Assembly: GCA_002421825.1 (NCBI GenBank)
Contig: DISR01000018.1
Coordinates: 20,859 to 60,015, forward strand
Direction: 5' to 3'
From: Thiobacillus sp. UBA6205
GTDB lineage: Bacteria; Pseudomonadota; Gammaproteobacteria; Burkholderiales; Thiobacillaceae
DNA length: 39,157 nt
Part shown: piece by piece, positions 31,295 through 39,157 of the stretch
How the letters are laid out: each line of letters opens with the position of its first letter
How positions within the stretch are numbered: position 1 is the first letter of the stretch
Made by a program: the position numbers and the translations under genes
The notes under the pieces: generated by a model
The model's database searches: none
Told to the model about the DNA's origin: nothing
The model's input: only the letters and a program-made list of their open reading frames with translations

Positions 31295-33046
31295 ATGCCC
31301 CGTCTGACTCTTTTGTTTCTAATGCTGTGCGGACTGATCGTGTCCGGCTGTGCCCAACACCGGGTTGCCGCGACGCCGCAGAAGGTTGAAACAGCGCAAT
31401 CCGCCGACAGCCAGGATGGGCCGGCCGAACCCGTTGCAACCGCCATGGAAACCGGGCTTCCTGCCATCGCGCTCACCGACGATCTGCTGTTCCAGTTCCT
31501 GGTTGCCGAAATCGCCGGCCAGCGCGGCATGCTGAACCTTGCCAAGGAAGGCTATCTGGATCTGGCGCGCAAAACCCGCGATCCGCGCGTGGTGAGGCGC
31601 GCGGCGGAAATCGCGCTCCACAGCCGAGATCAGGACGCTGCGCTGGAGTTGTCCCGGCTCTGGATCGACATCGACCCCGAGTCGGAGCGCGCGCGCCAGA
31701 CCCTTGTCATCATGCTGATCGCAGAAGGGCGCGTCGACGACGCGAAGCCGCATCTCGAAAAGATGCTTGAAGGCGACAATCCCGGTGCAGTGTTCATGCA
31801 GTTCCCCACGCTGTTCTCGAGAACCCGCGATACCGCCGCGGTGCACAGGGTGGTGCGGGAACTGGCGCAACAATACCCGAAGCTGGCCGAAGCGCGTTAC
31901 GCCTTGGCCCATGCGGCCCTGATTGCGGGGTTTTCCGAAGAGGCAATGGAAGCCCTCGGGCAGGCGGACCGGATAAAGCCCGGCTGGGAGCCCGCCGCCC
32001 TGATGCGCGCCCAACTGCTGGCGAAATCGTCGCGTAGCGATGCGATGAAATTTTTGAGCGCATTTCTCGACAAGCATGCTGATGCCCGGGATGTGCGCCT
32101 TGCCTACGCGCGCATGCTGGTTGGTGCGAGCCAGTTCGACGAGGCGCACAAGCAATTTGCCAGGCTTGCCAGTGAGTTGCCGAACAGTTCGGAAACCGCC
32201 ATGGCTGCGGGCCTTCTCGCCCTGCAGATGGGGAAGCTCGGCGATGCCGAAACCCACCTGAGCAGAGCCCTCGAACTGGGGCAGGAAGACGGCGGCGCGG
32301 TGCGGTATTACCTGGGACAGGCTGCCGAGGAACGCAAGGATTACGATCTGGCCGCAAGCCGCTACCTGGGCATCACAAGCGGGGAATACCTGGTCGGATC
32401 GCGCACCAGGCTGGCTTCGATGTACGCGCGCCAGGGCAGGCTCGATGAGGCGCATGCCGTCCTCAAGGCCATCGAGCCGGCCAATGACGTGCAAAAGGTC
32501 CAGCTTATCCAGGCCGAGGCGGACCTGCTGCGCGAGGCAAAGGATCATGCGGCTGTCTTCGCGCTGCTGGATGCCGCAGTAAAGGAACGTCCGGACCATG
32601 TCGACCTGCTCTATGACCACGCCATGGCCGCCGAGAAACTCGACAGGCTTGGCGTGCTGGAGGAAGACCTGCGCAAGGCCATCAGGCTCAAGCCGGATTA
32701 CGCGCATGCCTATAACGCCCTGGGTTATACCTTGGTTGAGAGGACCGGCCGCCTGGACGAGGCGGCCGAGTTGCTCGACAAGGCGATTTCGCTGGCGCCC
32801 GAGGACCCGTTCATCCTGGACAGCATGGGCTGGCTGCATTACCGCAAGGGCAACCTCGACAAGGCGCGGGAATTTCTCGAACGGGCCTGGCGCTTGCGCC
32901 AGGATCCGGAAATTGCCGCCCACCTGGGCGAGGTGCTGTGGATGAAAGGCAGCCGCGAGGAGGCCTCCACTCTCTGGCAGGGCTCGCTGCGCAGCCATCC
33001 CGAAAACGAAGTCCTGATCGAAATCCTGAAAAAGTTCAAGCAGTAA
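31295..33046 (+). CDS. TPR-repeat outer-membrane lipoprotein
   Basis: 583 residues from the ATG at 31295, which gives a clean lipoprotein signal (MPRLTLLFLMLCGLIVSGC). An in-frame ATG at 31259, overlapping the znuB stop, is possible but would add 12 residues before the signal; a TAAAAT at 31255-31260 looks like a -10 box, favouring the later start. The mature part consists of tetratricopeptide repeats, clearest near the C-terminus (AYNALGYTLVERTGRLDEA, LDSMGWLHYRKGNLDKARE). Such proteins sit upstream of lolB-ispE in many betaproteobacteria. Role unknown, presumably a scaffold in the envelope. Confidence 0.88.
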   Translation: MPRLTLLFLMLCGLIVSGCAQHRVAATPQKVETAQSADSQDGPAEPVATAMETGLPAIALTDDLLFQFLVAEIAGQRGMLNLAKEGYLDLARKTRDPRVVRRAAEIALHSRDQDAALELSRLWIDIDPESERARQTLVIMLIAEGRVDDAKPHLEKMLEGDNPGAVFMQFPTLFSRTRDTAAVHRVVRELAQQYPKLAEARYALAHAALIAGFSEEAMEALGQADRIKPGWEPAALMRAQLLAKSSRSDAMKFLSAFLDKHADARDVRLAYARMLVGASQFDEAHKQFARLASELPNSSETAMAAGLLALQMGKLGDAETHLSRALELGQEDGGAVRYYLGQAAEERKDYDLAASRYLGITSGEYLVGSRTRLASMYARQGRLDEAHAVLKAIEPANDVQKVQLIQAEADLLREAKDHAAVFALLDAAVKERPDHVDLLYDHAMAAEKLDRLGVLEEDLRKAIRLKPDYAHAYNALGYTLVERTGRLDEAAELLDKAISLAPEDPFILDSMGWLHYRKGNLDKAREFLERAWRLRQDPEIAAHLGEVLWMKGSREEASTLWQGSLRSHPENEVLIEILKKFKQ

Positions 33047-33052
33047 TCGATC

Positions 33053-34327
33053 ATGTTGCCCGATTGCGCATTCCTTGTCCCGGATGACGCCGAAGGCGCC
33101 GCCGGGCCGAACCGGCTGGAGCGAACGCAGCGCAATGCGCTCGTCGATGTCGAGCTGTCACTGACCTGGCGATCCAGGGAGGCCGCGCATGCCGATGTGT
33201 ACGCGGCTCTCAACCTCAATCTTTGGCGAGACTGGATGCCGCCCGAGGTCGAGGCGTTGCTCCTCGACAAGTCCAGGGGGAATGCGGGCAGCCTGAAGCT
33301 GCCTCCCGGGCTGCTGGTGCCCGAAAGCAGCGCACGCGATGTGCTCGATATTCAGTCAGCGCGTTTCAACCGACGCCACCGCAAGAACTTTCTTGTCGAG
33401 CCCCGCGCCGGACGGTTTTATCCGAAGGGCTACATTGCGGGGGTGCGCGACATATACAGCGAGGATTTCACGCCGTTTCGCGTGGGTGCGGCCGAGGGCG
33501 AGACCTTGACGGTCGACCTGGGCCACCCGCTGGCAGGCCATGAGGTCACGCTGTCTGCAAACATACTTGATGTCCGTGAGGCCGCGAGCGAGCGCGGCGG
33601 CCGCGCTCAGGATGTCCAGCAACTGATCGCCGGCAACGGCCCCGGCATGCAGGCGCGCTGGCGCAGCCGGGCCACGGATTTTTTCGCGGACAATGCCTTT
33701 GCGCGCGGCGATGCCGATGACGACGGCATTTTCTATGCGCGGCCCAGGTTCGTCGATCACCTCGACGGCACGGCGCTGAAGCAGGTCAGGCGACATTACG
33801 CGCGGCTGATACCCGAGGGCGCGCGCGTGCTGGATCTCATGTCGTCCATGAATTCGCATCTCGATGCCGGCCTCGAATTGTCCTCGGTTGCCGGACTGGG
33901 CATGAACGCCGACGAGCTTGCCGCAAATGCGCGCCTGAGTGAACGCCTCGTGCACGATCTCAACCGTAATCCTGTACTGCCATATCCCGATGCGGGCTTC
34001 GATGCGGTGGTCTGCAGCGTTTCCGTCGAATACCTGGTGCGCCCATTCGAGGTTTTCCGCGAAGTTGCGCGCGTGCTCAAGCCGGGTGGCAAGTTCATCG
34101 TCACGTTCTCGAACCGCTGGTTTCCGCCCAAGGCGATCGCCGTCTGGGCGGATCTGCACCCCTTCGAGCGCATGGGGCTGGTGCTGGAATATTTCCTGAA
34201 AGACGGCCGGTTCGTGAACCTGAACACGTTTTCCCTGACCGGACTGCCGAGGCCGCGGGATGATAAATACGCCAGCCAGATGCAGTGGTCCGATCCCGTC
34301 TACTCCGTTTGGGGGGAGGCCGCTTGA
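33053..34327 (+). CDS. SlyD/FKBP-like domain fused to atypical SAM-methyltransferase-like domain
   Basis: 424 residues. Residues about 25-175 end in GETLTVDLGHPLAGHEV, which resembles the VDxNHPLAG strand of SlyD-type FKBP prolyl isomerases. Residues about 230-420 have a class I methyltransferase fold: motif I is VLDLMSSMNSHL (259-270) instead of the glycine-rich loop, then GLGMNADELAAN, FDAVVCSVSVEYL and ARVLKPGGKFIV. I recall a bacterial and plant group with the DLMSSWxSHLP form. No substrate is known to me. It sits between the TPR gene and lolB, with a TGA that overlaps the lolB TTG start. Confidence 0.75.
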   Translation: MLPDCAFLVPDDAEGAAGPNRLERTQRNALVDVELSLTWRSREAAHADVYAALNLNLWRDWMPPEVEALLLDKSRGNAGSLKLPPGLLVPESSARDVLDIQSARFNRRHRKNFLVEPRAGRFYPKGYIAGVRDIYSEDFTPFRVGAAEGETLTVDLGHPLAGHEVTLSANILDVREAASERGGRAQDVQQLIAGNGPGMQARWRSRATDFFADNAFARGDADDDGIFYARPRFVDHLDGTALKQVRRHYARLIPEGARVLDLMSSMNSHLDAGLELSSVAGLGMNADELAANARLSERLVHDLNRNPVLPYPDAGFDAVVCSVSVEYLVRPFEVFREVARVLKPGGKFIVTFSNRWFPPKAIAVWADLHPFERMGLVLEYFLKDGRFVNLNTFSLTGLPRPRDDKYASQMQWSDPVYSVWGEAA

Positions 34328-34899
34328 GGTTTTCCCTGCCGAGGGTTTTCGCCCGGCTTCCGCATCTCGTGGCGGTTTTCCCCCTGGCCCTTGCCGGCTG
34401 TGCAGGCATGCCCCCGACCGCCCCCCCTGCAAGCGAGGTGCTGCAGGCCTTCACGCTGCAGGGGCGGGTGTCTGTGCAATATGGGGAAGAGTCGCTTTCG
34501 GGCCAGTTAGACTGGCGCGCCCAGGCGGATGGCGATGAGGTTTTGCTGTCCTCCCCGCTCGGCCAAGGCATGGCCGCCATCAGCCGCAACAAGGCTGGCG
34601 TTCGCCTCGTCCGCCCCGGCGAGCCGGCGGTGGTGGCGGAAAACGTGGAGATGCTGACCCGGTCCGAGCTTGGCTTCCGCCTGCCGCTTTCGGGATTGCG
34701 CTACTGGGTTCAGGCACGCCCCGACCCTGCGCGCCCCAGCAAGATAAGGCTGGACACGGCGGGCGGCGTGGAACAGATTGCCCAGGACGGCTGGAGGATT
34801 GACTATCTGCAATACCAGGAAAGCCGGCCCAGGAAAATCCAGGTAAGCCGGGAAGGCCTGGAAATCAGGCTGGTGGTCGACCAATGGCAGACGAACTGA
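34324..34899 (+). CDS. lolB: Outer-membrane lipoprotein LolB
   Basis: 191 residues from a TTG at 34324 with GGGGGGAGG four to six bases upstream and a 4-base overlap with the preceding stop. Signal and lipobox: FPLALAGC. The mature protein has the LolB-like FTLQGRVSVQYGEESLSGQLDW opening and ISRNKAGVRL. LolB takes lipoproteins from LolA and inserts them in the outer membrane. An upstream ATG at 34285 would lie in the previous gene. Its end overlaps ispE by 16 bases, the usual lolB-ispE linkage. Confidence 0.93.
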   Translation: MRFSLPRVFARLPHLVAVFPLALAGCAGMPPTAPPASEVLQAFTLQGRVSVQYGEESLSGQLDWRAQADGDEVLLSSPLGQGMAAISRNKAGVRLVRPGEPAVVAENVEMLTRSELGFRLPLSGLRYWVQARPDPARPSKIRLDTAGGVEQIAQDGWRIDYLQYQESRPRKIQVSREGLEIRLVVDQWQTN

Positions 34900-35726
34900 A
34901 CCCTTTCCCGGCACCCGCCAAGCTCAATCTGTTCCTGCACGTGACCGGCCGCCGCGCTGACGGCTACCATCTGCTGCAATCCGTGTTTCGCCTCGTCGAT
35001 TACGGCGACAGGGTGTGGCTGGGCGTGCGCCGGGACGGAAGAATCGAGCGGCTGGCGGACGTTCCAGGCGTACCGGCGGACCAGGATTTGACGGTGCGGG
35101 CAGCCCGCCTTTTGCAGGAGGCGACGGCCTGCCCCCTGGGCGCGGACATCCATCTGGAAAAGCGCCTGCCCATGGGCGGCGGGCTGGGCGGGGGCTCTTC
35201 GGATGCCGCGACCGTCCTGCTTGCGCTGAACCGTTTGTGGAATCTCGGCCTGCCCAGGCAGCGCCTGGAGGAACTGGCGCTGCGGCTGGGGGCGGATGTG
35301 CCCGTGTTCGTCTACGGGCGTTCCGCATTTGCCGAGGGCGTGGGGGAGAAACTGACCCCGATTTCCCTGCCGCCGGCCTGGTACGTGGTTTTGATTCCCC
35401 CGGTCGCAGTGGCCACGGCAGGAGTTTTTGCTGCGCCGGAATTGACACGGAACACGCCTCCCATCAAAATAGCGGACTTTCTTTCTGGCGCCGGGCGCAA
35501 TGATCTGCAGCCGGTGGTGGTTAAGGAATATCCTGAAGTGGCGCGCCATCTTGACTGGCTTGGCAGGTTCGGCGAGGCGCGCATGACGGGTTCCGGAGCG
35601 TGTGTTTTTCTGGCGGTTGAAAATGAGGCCGGTGCGCGCGCGATCTTGCGGGAACTGCCTCGGGATATGCAGGGTTTTGTAGCCCGCGGGCTGGACAGGC
35701 ATCCCCTGTACGGCCTTGCGGACTAA
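34884..35726 (+). CDS. ispE: 4-diphosphocytidyl-2-C-methyl-D-erythritol kinase
   Basis: 280-residue GHMP kinase of the MEP isoprenoid pathway. The substrate-side motif PAKLNLFLHVTGRRADGYH (around 10-28) contains the catalytic Lys. The ATP-binding glycine loop is PMGGGLGGGSSDAA (around 94-107). The C-terminal GHMP motif is ARMTGSGACVFL (around 233-244). Followed by tRNA-Gln after 5 bases. Confidence 0.97.
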   Translation: MADELNPFPAPAKLNLFLHVTGRRADGYHLLQSVFRLVDYGDRVWLGVRRDGRIERLADVPGVPADQDLTVRAARLLQEATACPLGADIHLEKRLPMGGGLGGGSSDAATVLLALNRLWNLGLPRQRLEELALRLGADVPVFVYGRSAFAEGVGEKLTPISLPPAWYVVLIPPVAVATAGVFAAPELTRNTPPIKIADFLSGAGRNDLQPVVVKEYPEVARHLDWLGRFGEARMTGSGACVFLAVENEAGARAILRELPRDMQGFVARGLDRHPLYGLAD

Positions 35727-35731
35727 ACCGC

Positions 35732-35806
35732 AGGGGAGTCGCCAAGTGGTAAGGCATCGGATTTTGATTCCGACATTCGCAGGTTCGATCCCTGCCTCCC
35801 CTGCCA
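35732..35806 (+). tRNA. tRNA-Gln (anticodon TTG)
   Basis: 75 nt including an encoded CCA. Acceptor stem AGGGGAG (35732-35738) pairs with CTCCCCT (35796-35802), discriminator G. The anticodon stem is TCGGA/TCCGA with loop TTTTGAT, anticodon TTG at 35764-35766. The T-arm has GGTTCGATCC. It is the only tRNA seen, and it probably shares the ispE transcript. Confidence 0.96.
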
Positions 35807-35817
35807 TTAATCGCGAG

Positions 35818-35857
35818 AAATAGCCGCGCGGGACGACTGCTGCGGCTATTTCGCTTT
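35818..35857 (+). terminator. Probable terminator between tRNA-Gln and prs
   Basis: AAATAGCCGC (35818-35827) and GCGGCTATTT (35842-35851) form a 10-bp stem with a 14-base loop; a CGC then six T follow. The three-base gap before the T-run weakens it. It ends 20 bases before the prs GTG. Confidence 0.55.
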
Positions 35858-35876
35858 TTTGCTTACGGGGTGCGCC

Positions 35877-36827
35877 GTGCCGTTCGACAGTCTGATGGTG
35901 TTTACCGGCAATGCCAATCCGCGTCTCGCGGAGGACGTGGCGCGCCACATGAACATCCGCCTCGGTCGCGCCAAGGTGGGGCGCTTCTCGGATGGCGAAG
36001 TCGCGGTCGAGATTCTGGAAAACGTGCGCGGCAAGGATGTGTTCATCCTGCAGTCCACCTGCAACCCGACCAACGACAACCTGATGGAAGTCATGGTCAT
36101 GGCCGATGCCCTGCGCCGCGCCTCGGCGGGGCGCATCACCGCCGCGATTCCGTATTACGGCTATGCGCGCCAGGATCGCCGCACGCGTTCGGCACGCGTC
36201 GCGATCACGGCGAAAGTGGTGGCCAACATGCTGCAAAGCGCCGGCGTGGACCGCGTGCTGACCATGGATCTGCACTCGGACCAGATCCAGGGCTTTTTCG
36301 ACATCCCGGTGGACAATATCTACTCCAGCCCGATCCTGCTGGGGGACATCTGGAGACACGACTATCCCGATCTCATCGTCGTGTCCCCAGATGTCGGCGG
36401 CGTGGTGCGGGCGCGTGCGATCGCCAAGCGCCTGGAATGCGAACTGGCCATCATCGACAAGCGCCGCCCGAAGCCCAACGAGGCCAAGGTGATGAACATC
36501 ATCGGCGACATCAAGGGCCGCAGCTGCATCATCATGGATGACATGGTCGATACCGCCGGCACCTTGTGCGAAGCCGCGCAGGCGCTGAAGGACGGCGGTG
36601 CCGCCAAGGTCATGGCCTACTGCACCCACCCGGTGCTGTCGGGGCAGGCGGTCGCACGCATCACCGGCTCCGCGCTGGACGAACTGGTGGTGACCGACAC
36701 CATCCCGCTGCGCGATGACGCACGGGCGTGCGGCAAGATCCGGCAACTGTCGATCGCCGGGCTGATGGCGGAAACCATCCGCCGCATCAGCAACGAGGAT
36801 TCAGTGAGCTCGCTCTTCATCGAGTGA
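35877..36827 (+). CDS. prs: Ribose-phosphate pyrophosphokinase
   Basis: 316 residues from a GTG at 35877 (MPFDSLMVFTGNANPRLAED), matching the usual betaproteobacterial N-terminus better than the ATG at 35895 or a TTG at 35859; an ACGGGG lies upstream. Signatures: FSDGEVAVEI, RQDRRTRSARV flexible region, MDLHSDQIQGFFDIPVDNI and the PRPP loop IIMDDMVDTAGTL. It makes PRPP from ribose-5-phosphate and ATP. Conserved neighbour of rplY and pth. Confidence 0.97.
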   Translation: MPFDSLMVFTGNANPRLAEDVARHMNIRLGRAKVGRFSDGEVAVEILENVRGKDVFILQSTCNPTNDNLMEVMVMADALRRASAGRITAAIPYYGYARQDRRTRSARVAITAKVVANMLQSAGVDRVLTMDLHSDQIQGFFDIPVDNIYSSPILLGDIWRHDYPDLIVVSPDVGGVVRARAIAKRLECELAIIDKRRPKPNEAKVMNIIGDIKGRSCIIMDDMVDTAGTLCEAAQALKDGGAAKVMAYCTHPVLSGQAVARITGSALDELVVTDTIPLRDDARACGKIRQLSIAGLMAETIRRISNEDSVSSLFIE

Positions 36828-36847
36828 GCTTGAAGGCAATGGCGCCG

Positions 36848-36888
36848 GCCGAAAGCGGCGCTGTTGTCGTTAAATTAGCGCTTTCGGC
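36848..36888. repeat. Inverted repeat in the prs-rplY gap
   Basis: GCCGAAAGCG (36848-36857) and CGCTTTCGGC (36879-36888) are perfect 10-bp arms around an AT-rich 21-base spacer that contains TTAAATT. No T-run follows the right arm. It may be an attenuator-type structure ahead of rplY or a chance palindrome. Confidence 0.4.
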
Positions 36889-36923
36889 TCCTGGTCGCGG
36901 GAGTGAATTTGAGGTAATGAAAA

Positions 36924-37544
36924 ATGCAAATCGAAGTTATCGCCCAGAAGCGTGACGTACATGGCACGGGTGCGAGCCGCCGCCTGCGTCACGCCGGCTT
37001 TGTGCCGGGCATCGTGTACGGTGGCAACAAGGAACCGCTTGCCATCCAGCTGGACCACAATGCGCTGTACCACGCACTGCGCAAGGAGGCCTTCCATTCC
37101 TCCGTGCTGAACCTGAAGGTGGGTGACGTCACCGAAATGACGCTGCTGCGCGACGTGCAGATGCACGCCTACAAGCCTCTGATCCTGCATGTGGACTTCC
37201 AGCGCATCGACGCGAACCACAAGATCCACGTCAAGGTGCCGCTGCATTTCATCAACGAGGACATCGCCCTCGGCGTCAAGCTGGCCCATGGCCTGGTCAA
37301 CCACGTCATGACCGAAGTCGACGTGGCCTGCCTGCCCGGCAACCTTCCCGAGTTCATCGAAGTGGATCTGGCCAACCTGGAAAGCGGCCATTCCATCCAC
37401 GTCAACGACCTCAAGCTGCCTGCCGGTGTCGAGCCGGTTGCCCACCTCAAGGCGGAAAACCCCGCCGTGGTCGGCATCACCCCGCCCAAGGGCGGCGCGG
37501 CTGCCGAGGGAGAAACCGCTGCGCCCGAAGCGCCGGCGGCCTGA
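36924..37544 (+). CDS. rplY: 50S ribosomal protein L25/Ctc
   Basis: 206 residues: the 5S rRNA-binding L25 domain (MQIEVIAQKRDVHGTGASRR onward, about 1-95) followed by the C-terminal TL5/CTC domain, with an Ala/Glu/Pro-rich tail. GAGGT lies nine bases before the ATG. The long Ctc form is the normal one in betaproteobacteria, unlike the short E. coli L25. A terminator follows. Confidence 0.97.
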   Translation: MQIEVIAQKRDVHGTGASRRLRHAGFVPGIVYGGNKEPLAIQLDHNALYHALRKEAFHSSVLNLKVGDVTEMTLLRDVQMHAYKPLILHVDFQRIDANHKIHVKVPLHFINEDIALGVKLAHGLVNHVMTEVDVACLPGNLPEFIEVDLANLESGHSIHVNDLKLPAGVEPVAHLKAENPAVVGITPPKGGAAAEGETAAPEAPAA

Positions 37545-37560
37545 GACGGCAATTGACGCC

Positions 37561-37599
37561 ATGCCCACCCGCGATTTTTTTCGCGGCGTGGGCATTTTT
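37561..37599 (+). terminator. Intrinsic terminator after rplY
   Basis: ATGCCCACCCGCGA pairs with TCGCGGCGTGGGCAT with one bulge and a loop of T, followed by TTTTT. It ends 9 bases before the pth ATG, so pth may be expressed by read-through. Confidence 0.88.
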
Positions 37600-37608
37600 G
37601 TTTGAGCC

Positions 37609-38199
37609 ATGCATCCGCTACGTCTGATCGCCGGCCTCGGCAATCCGGGCGCGCAGTACCAAGACACCCGCCACAATGCCGGGTTCTGGTGGCTGGAAGC
37701 GCTTGCGCGCAAGCTGGGCGTAACGCTGCGCAATGAGGCCAGGTTCCATGGCCGCGCCGGCAAGCTGGCTTCGGCGCAAGGCGATATCTGGCTGTTGTGC
37801 CCGGACACCTTCATGAACCTCTCCGGCAAGTCGGTCGCGGCGCTGGCCCGGTTTTACAAGATTCCGTCCGAATCCATCCTGGTGGCCCATGACGACCTGG
37901 ACCTGCCGCCGGGCACGGCCAGGCTCAAGCAGGGCGGCGGGCACGGCGGGCAGAACGGCCTGAAAGACATTCATGCCCAGTTGGGATCCTCGAACTACTG
38001 GCGTTTGCGCATCGGCATCGGCCACCCGGGGTCGAAGGAACAAGTCACCGGCCATGTGCTGGGCAAACCCCAGGCTTCAGAGCGCGAGCAGATGTTGAAG
38101 GCGATCGACGCCGCGCTGGAGGTGTGGCCCGAACTGGAAGCGGGCAATCTGGCCGCTGCGCAACTGAAACTGCATACGCTCGCCAAGCAAGGAAAGTAA
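37609..38199 (+). CDS. pth: Peptidyl-tRNA hydrolase
   Basis: 196 residues. LIAGLGNPGAQYQDTRHNAGFWWLEALA holds Asn12 and the catalytic His22; the active-site Asp lies in LVAHDDLDLPPGTARLKQGGGHGGQNGLKDI. It frees tRNA from peptidyl-tRNAs dropped by ribosomes. The ATG at 37609 has only GAG upstream. ychF follows at 4 bases. Confidence 0.97.
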   Translation: MHPLRLIAGLGNPGAQYQDTRHNAGFWWLEALARKLGVTLRNEARFHGRAGKLASAQGDIWLLCPDTFMNLSGKSVAALARFYKIPSESILVAHDDLDLPPGTARLKQGGGHGGQNGLKDIHAQLGSSNYWRLRIGIGHPGSKEQVTGHVLGKPQASEREQMLKAIDAALEVWPELEAGNLAAAQLKLHTLAKQGK

Positions 38200-38203
38200 A
38201 ACC

Positions 38204-39157
38204 ATGAGTCTGAAATGCGGCATCGTCGGCCTGCCCAATGTCGGCAAATCCACCCTTTTCAACGCCCTCACCCAGGCGGGCATCGCGGCGGAAAACTACC
38301 CTTTCTGCACCATCGAACCGAACACCGGGGTGGTCGAGGTGCCCGATCCGCGCCTTGCCAAATTGGCGGAAATCGTCAAGCCCGAGCGCATCGTGCCGGC
38401 GATCGTCGAGTTCGTCGACATCGCCGGCCTGGTGGCGGGCGCCTCCAAGGGCGAAGGGCTGGGCAACCAGTTCCTGGCCAACATCCGCGAAACCGATGCG
38501 ATCTGCCACGTGGTGCGCTGTTTCCAGAACGACAACGTGATCCATGTTTCCGGCAAGGTCGACCCGCTGTCCGATGTCGAAACCATTGCCACGGAGCTGG
38601 CGCTGGCCGACCTGGCGAGCGCCGAAAAGGCGCTGGCGCGCTATGAGAAGACGGCACGCGCCGGCGACAAGGAAGCGCAGAAAATGGTGGCCGCGCTGAA
38701 GCCGGTCGTGGCTGCCCTGAACGAAGGCCGCCCGGCTCGCGCCGCAGGCCTCGACGAGGACGCCATGGCGCTGTTGAAGCCGCTGTGCCTGATGACGGTG
38801 AAGCCCACGCTGTACGTGGCCAACGTCAGCGAAGACGGCTTTCACGACAATCCCATGCTGGACGCGCTCAAGGCCCATGCCGGGAAGGAGGGTGCGCCGG
38901 TGGTGCCGGTCTGCGCCGCGCTGGAGGCCGAACTGCAGGAGCTGTCCCCCGAGGAACGGATCGAATACCTCAAGGAACTGGGTTGGGACGAGCCGGGCCT
39001 CAATCGCCTGATTCGCGCCGCCTACGACCTGCTGGGTTTGCAGACCTATTTCACCGCCGGGGTCAAGGAAGTGCGCGCGTGGACCATCCACAAGGGCGAC
39101 ACGGCGCCCCAGGCCGCCGGCGTCATCCACACCGATTTCGAGCGCGGCTTCATCCGC
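38204..39157 (+). CDS. ychF: Redox-regulated ATPase YchF, 3'-truncated by window end
   Basis: The first 318 codons of a protein usually about 363 residues; the frame is open to the last base. G1 is GIVGLPNVGKST, G3 DIAGLVAGASKGEGLGNQFL, and the ATP-selective NxxE-type G4 replacement is in LYVANVSEDG. The C-terminal TGS domain has begun (LQTYFTAGVKEVRAWTIHKGDTA). AAGGAAAG precedes the ATG. pth-ychF is a widely conserved pair. Confidence 0.97.
   Translation, partial: MSLKCGIVGLPNVGKSTLFNALTQAGIAAENYPFCTIEPNTGVVEVPDPRLAKLAEIVKPERIVPAIVEFVDIAGLVAGASKGEGLGNQFLANIRETDAICHVVRCFQNDNVIHVSGKVDPLSDVETIATELALADLASAEKALARYEKTARAGDKEAQKMVAALKPVVAALNEGRPARAAGLDEDAMALLKPLCLMTVKPTLYVANVSEDGFHDNPMLDALKAHAGKEGAPVVPVCAALEAELQELSPEERIEYLKELGWDEPGLNRLIRAAYDLLGLQTYFTAGVKEVRAWTIHKGDTAPQAAGVIHTDFERGFIR

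Overview
The window is a stretch of high-GC, gene-dense chromosome that looks betaproteobacterial. The evidence is gene order: ftsY-ftsE-ftsX-rpoH, a pair of M16 peptidases followed by rsmD-coaD-ferredoxin, and TPR protein-lolB-ispE-tRNA-Gln-prs-rplY-pth-ychF. Protein style agrees. A free-living respiratory lineage such as Nitrosomonadales or Rhodocyclales is a guess that I cannot test here. There is no prophage, insertion sequence, CRISPR array or defence island.

Layout. 1-3.8 kb: partial [2Fe-2S] ferredoxin-like gene and MazG-like pyrophosphohydrolase (minus strand), a repeat-rich 385-bp gap, then aroB-dgt, with comF converging on dgt. 3.7-8.7 kb: a promoter, a small membrane protein and the overlapping biotin cluster bioB-F-H-C-D (no bioA). 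8.9-17.3 kb: a respiratory island with heme A synthase, an Rrf2 regulator with IscR-like Fe-S ligands, a SCO/SenC copper chaperone, ccoN-O-Q-P, a terminator, ccoG, an enlarged ccoH/fixH, ccoS, and a 35-codon membrane gene with its own promoter and terminator. 17.3-20.8 kb (minus): ftsY-ftsE-ftsX, then rpoH behind a CIRCE operator. 20.9-24.9 kb: M16 peptidase pair, rsmD, coaD, 2[4Fe-4S] ferredoxin. 24.9-27.8 kb (minus): dynamin-like GTPase and mutM. 27.8-31.3 kb: probable zinc-uptake locus (small His/Cys secreted protein, outer-membrane barrel, binding protein, permease) with no ATPase gene. 31.3-39.2 kb: TPR lipoprotein, an unusual SlyD-like/methyltransferase protein, lolB, ispE, tRNA-Gln, prs, rplY, pth and the 5' part of ychF.

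The strongest candidates for something new lie in the respiratory island. A 25-bp palindrome whose arms match the IscR type-1 operator lies just upstream of ccoN, and two genes upstream of ccoN is an Rrf2 protein with a Cys3-His arrangement like IscR. This suggests Fe-S-dependent control of the cbb3 oxidase. The same island has a CcoH with an extra multi-span N-terminal membrane region, lacks ccoI, and ends in the 35-residue membrane protein. Other notable points are the CIRCE element on rpoH, a diverged duplication of the aroB start region beside two palindromic repeats, and a methyltransferase whose SAM motif I is not the usual glycine-rich loop.

Start sites were chosen from ribosome-binding sites, translational overlaps and family N-termini. 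Several genes use TTG or GTG (comF, coaD, lolB; ftsY, znuB, prs). Overlaps of 4-17 bases are common, so most clusters are probably single transcripts.
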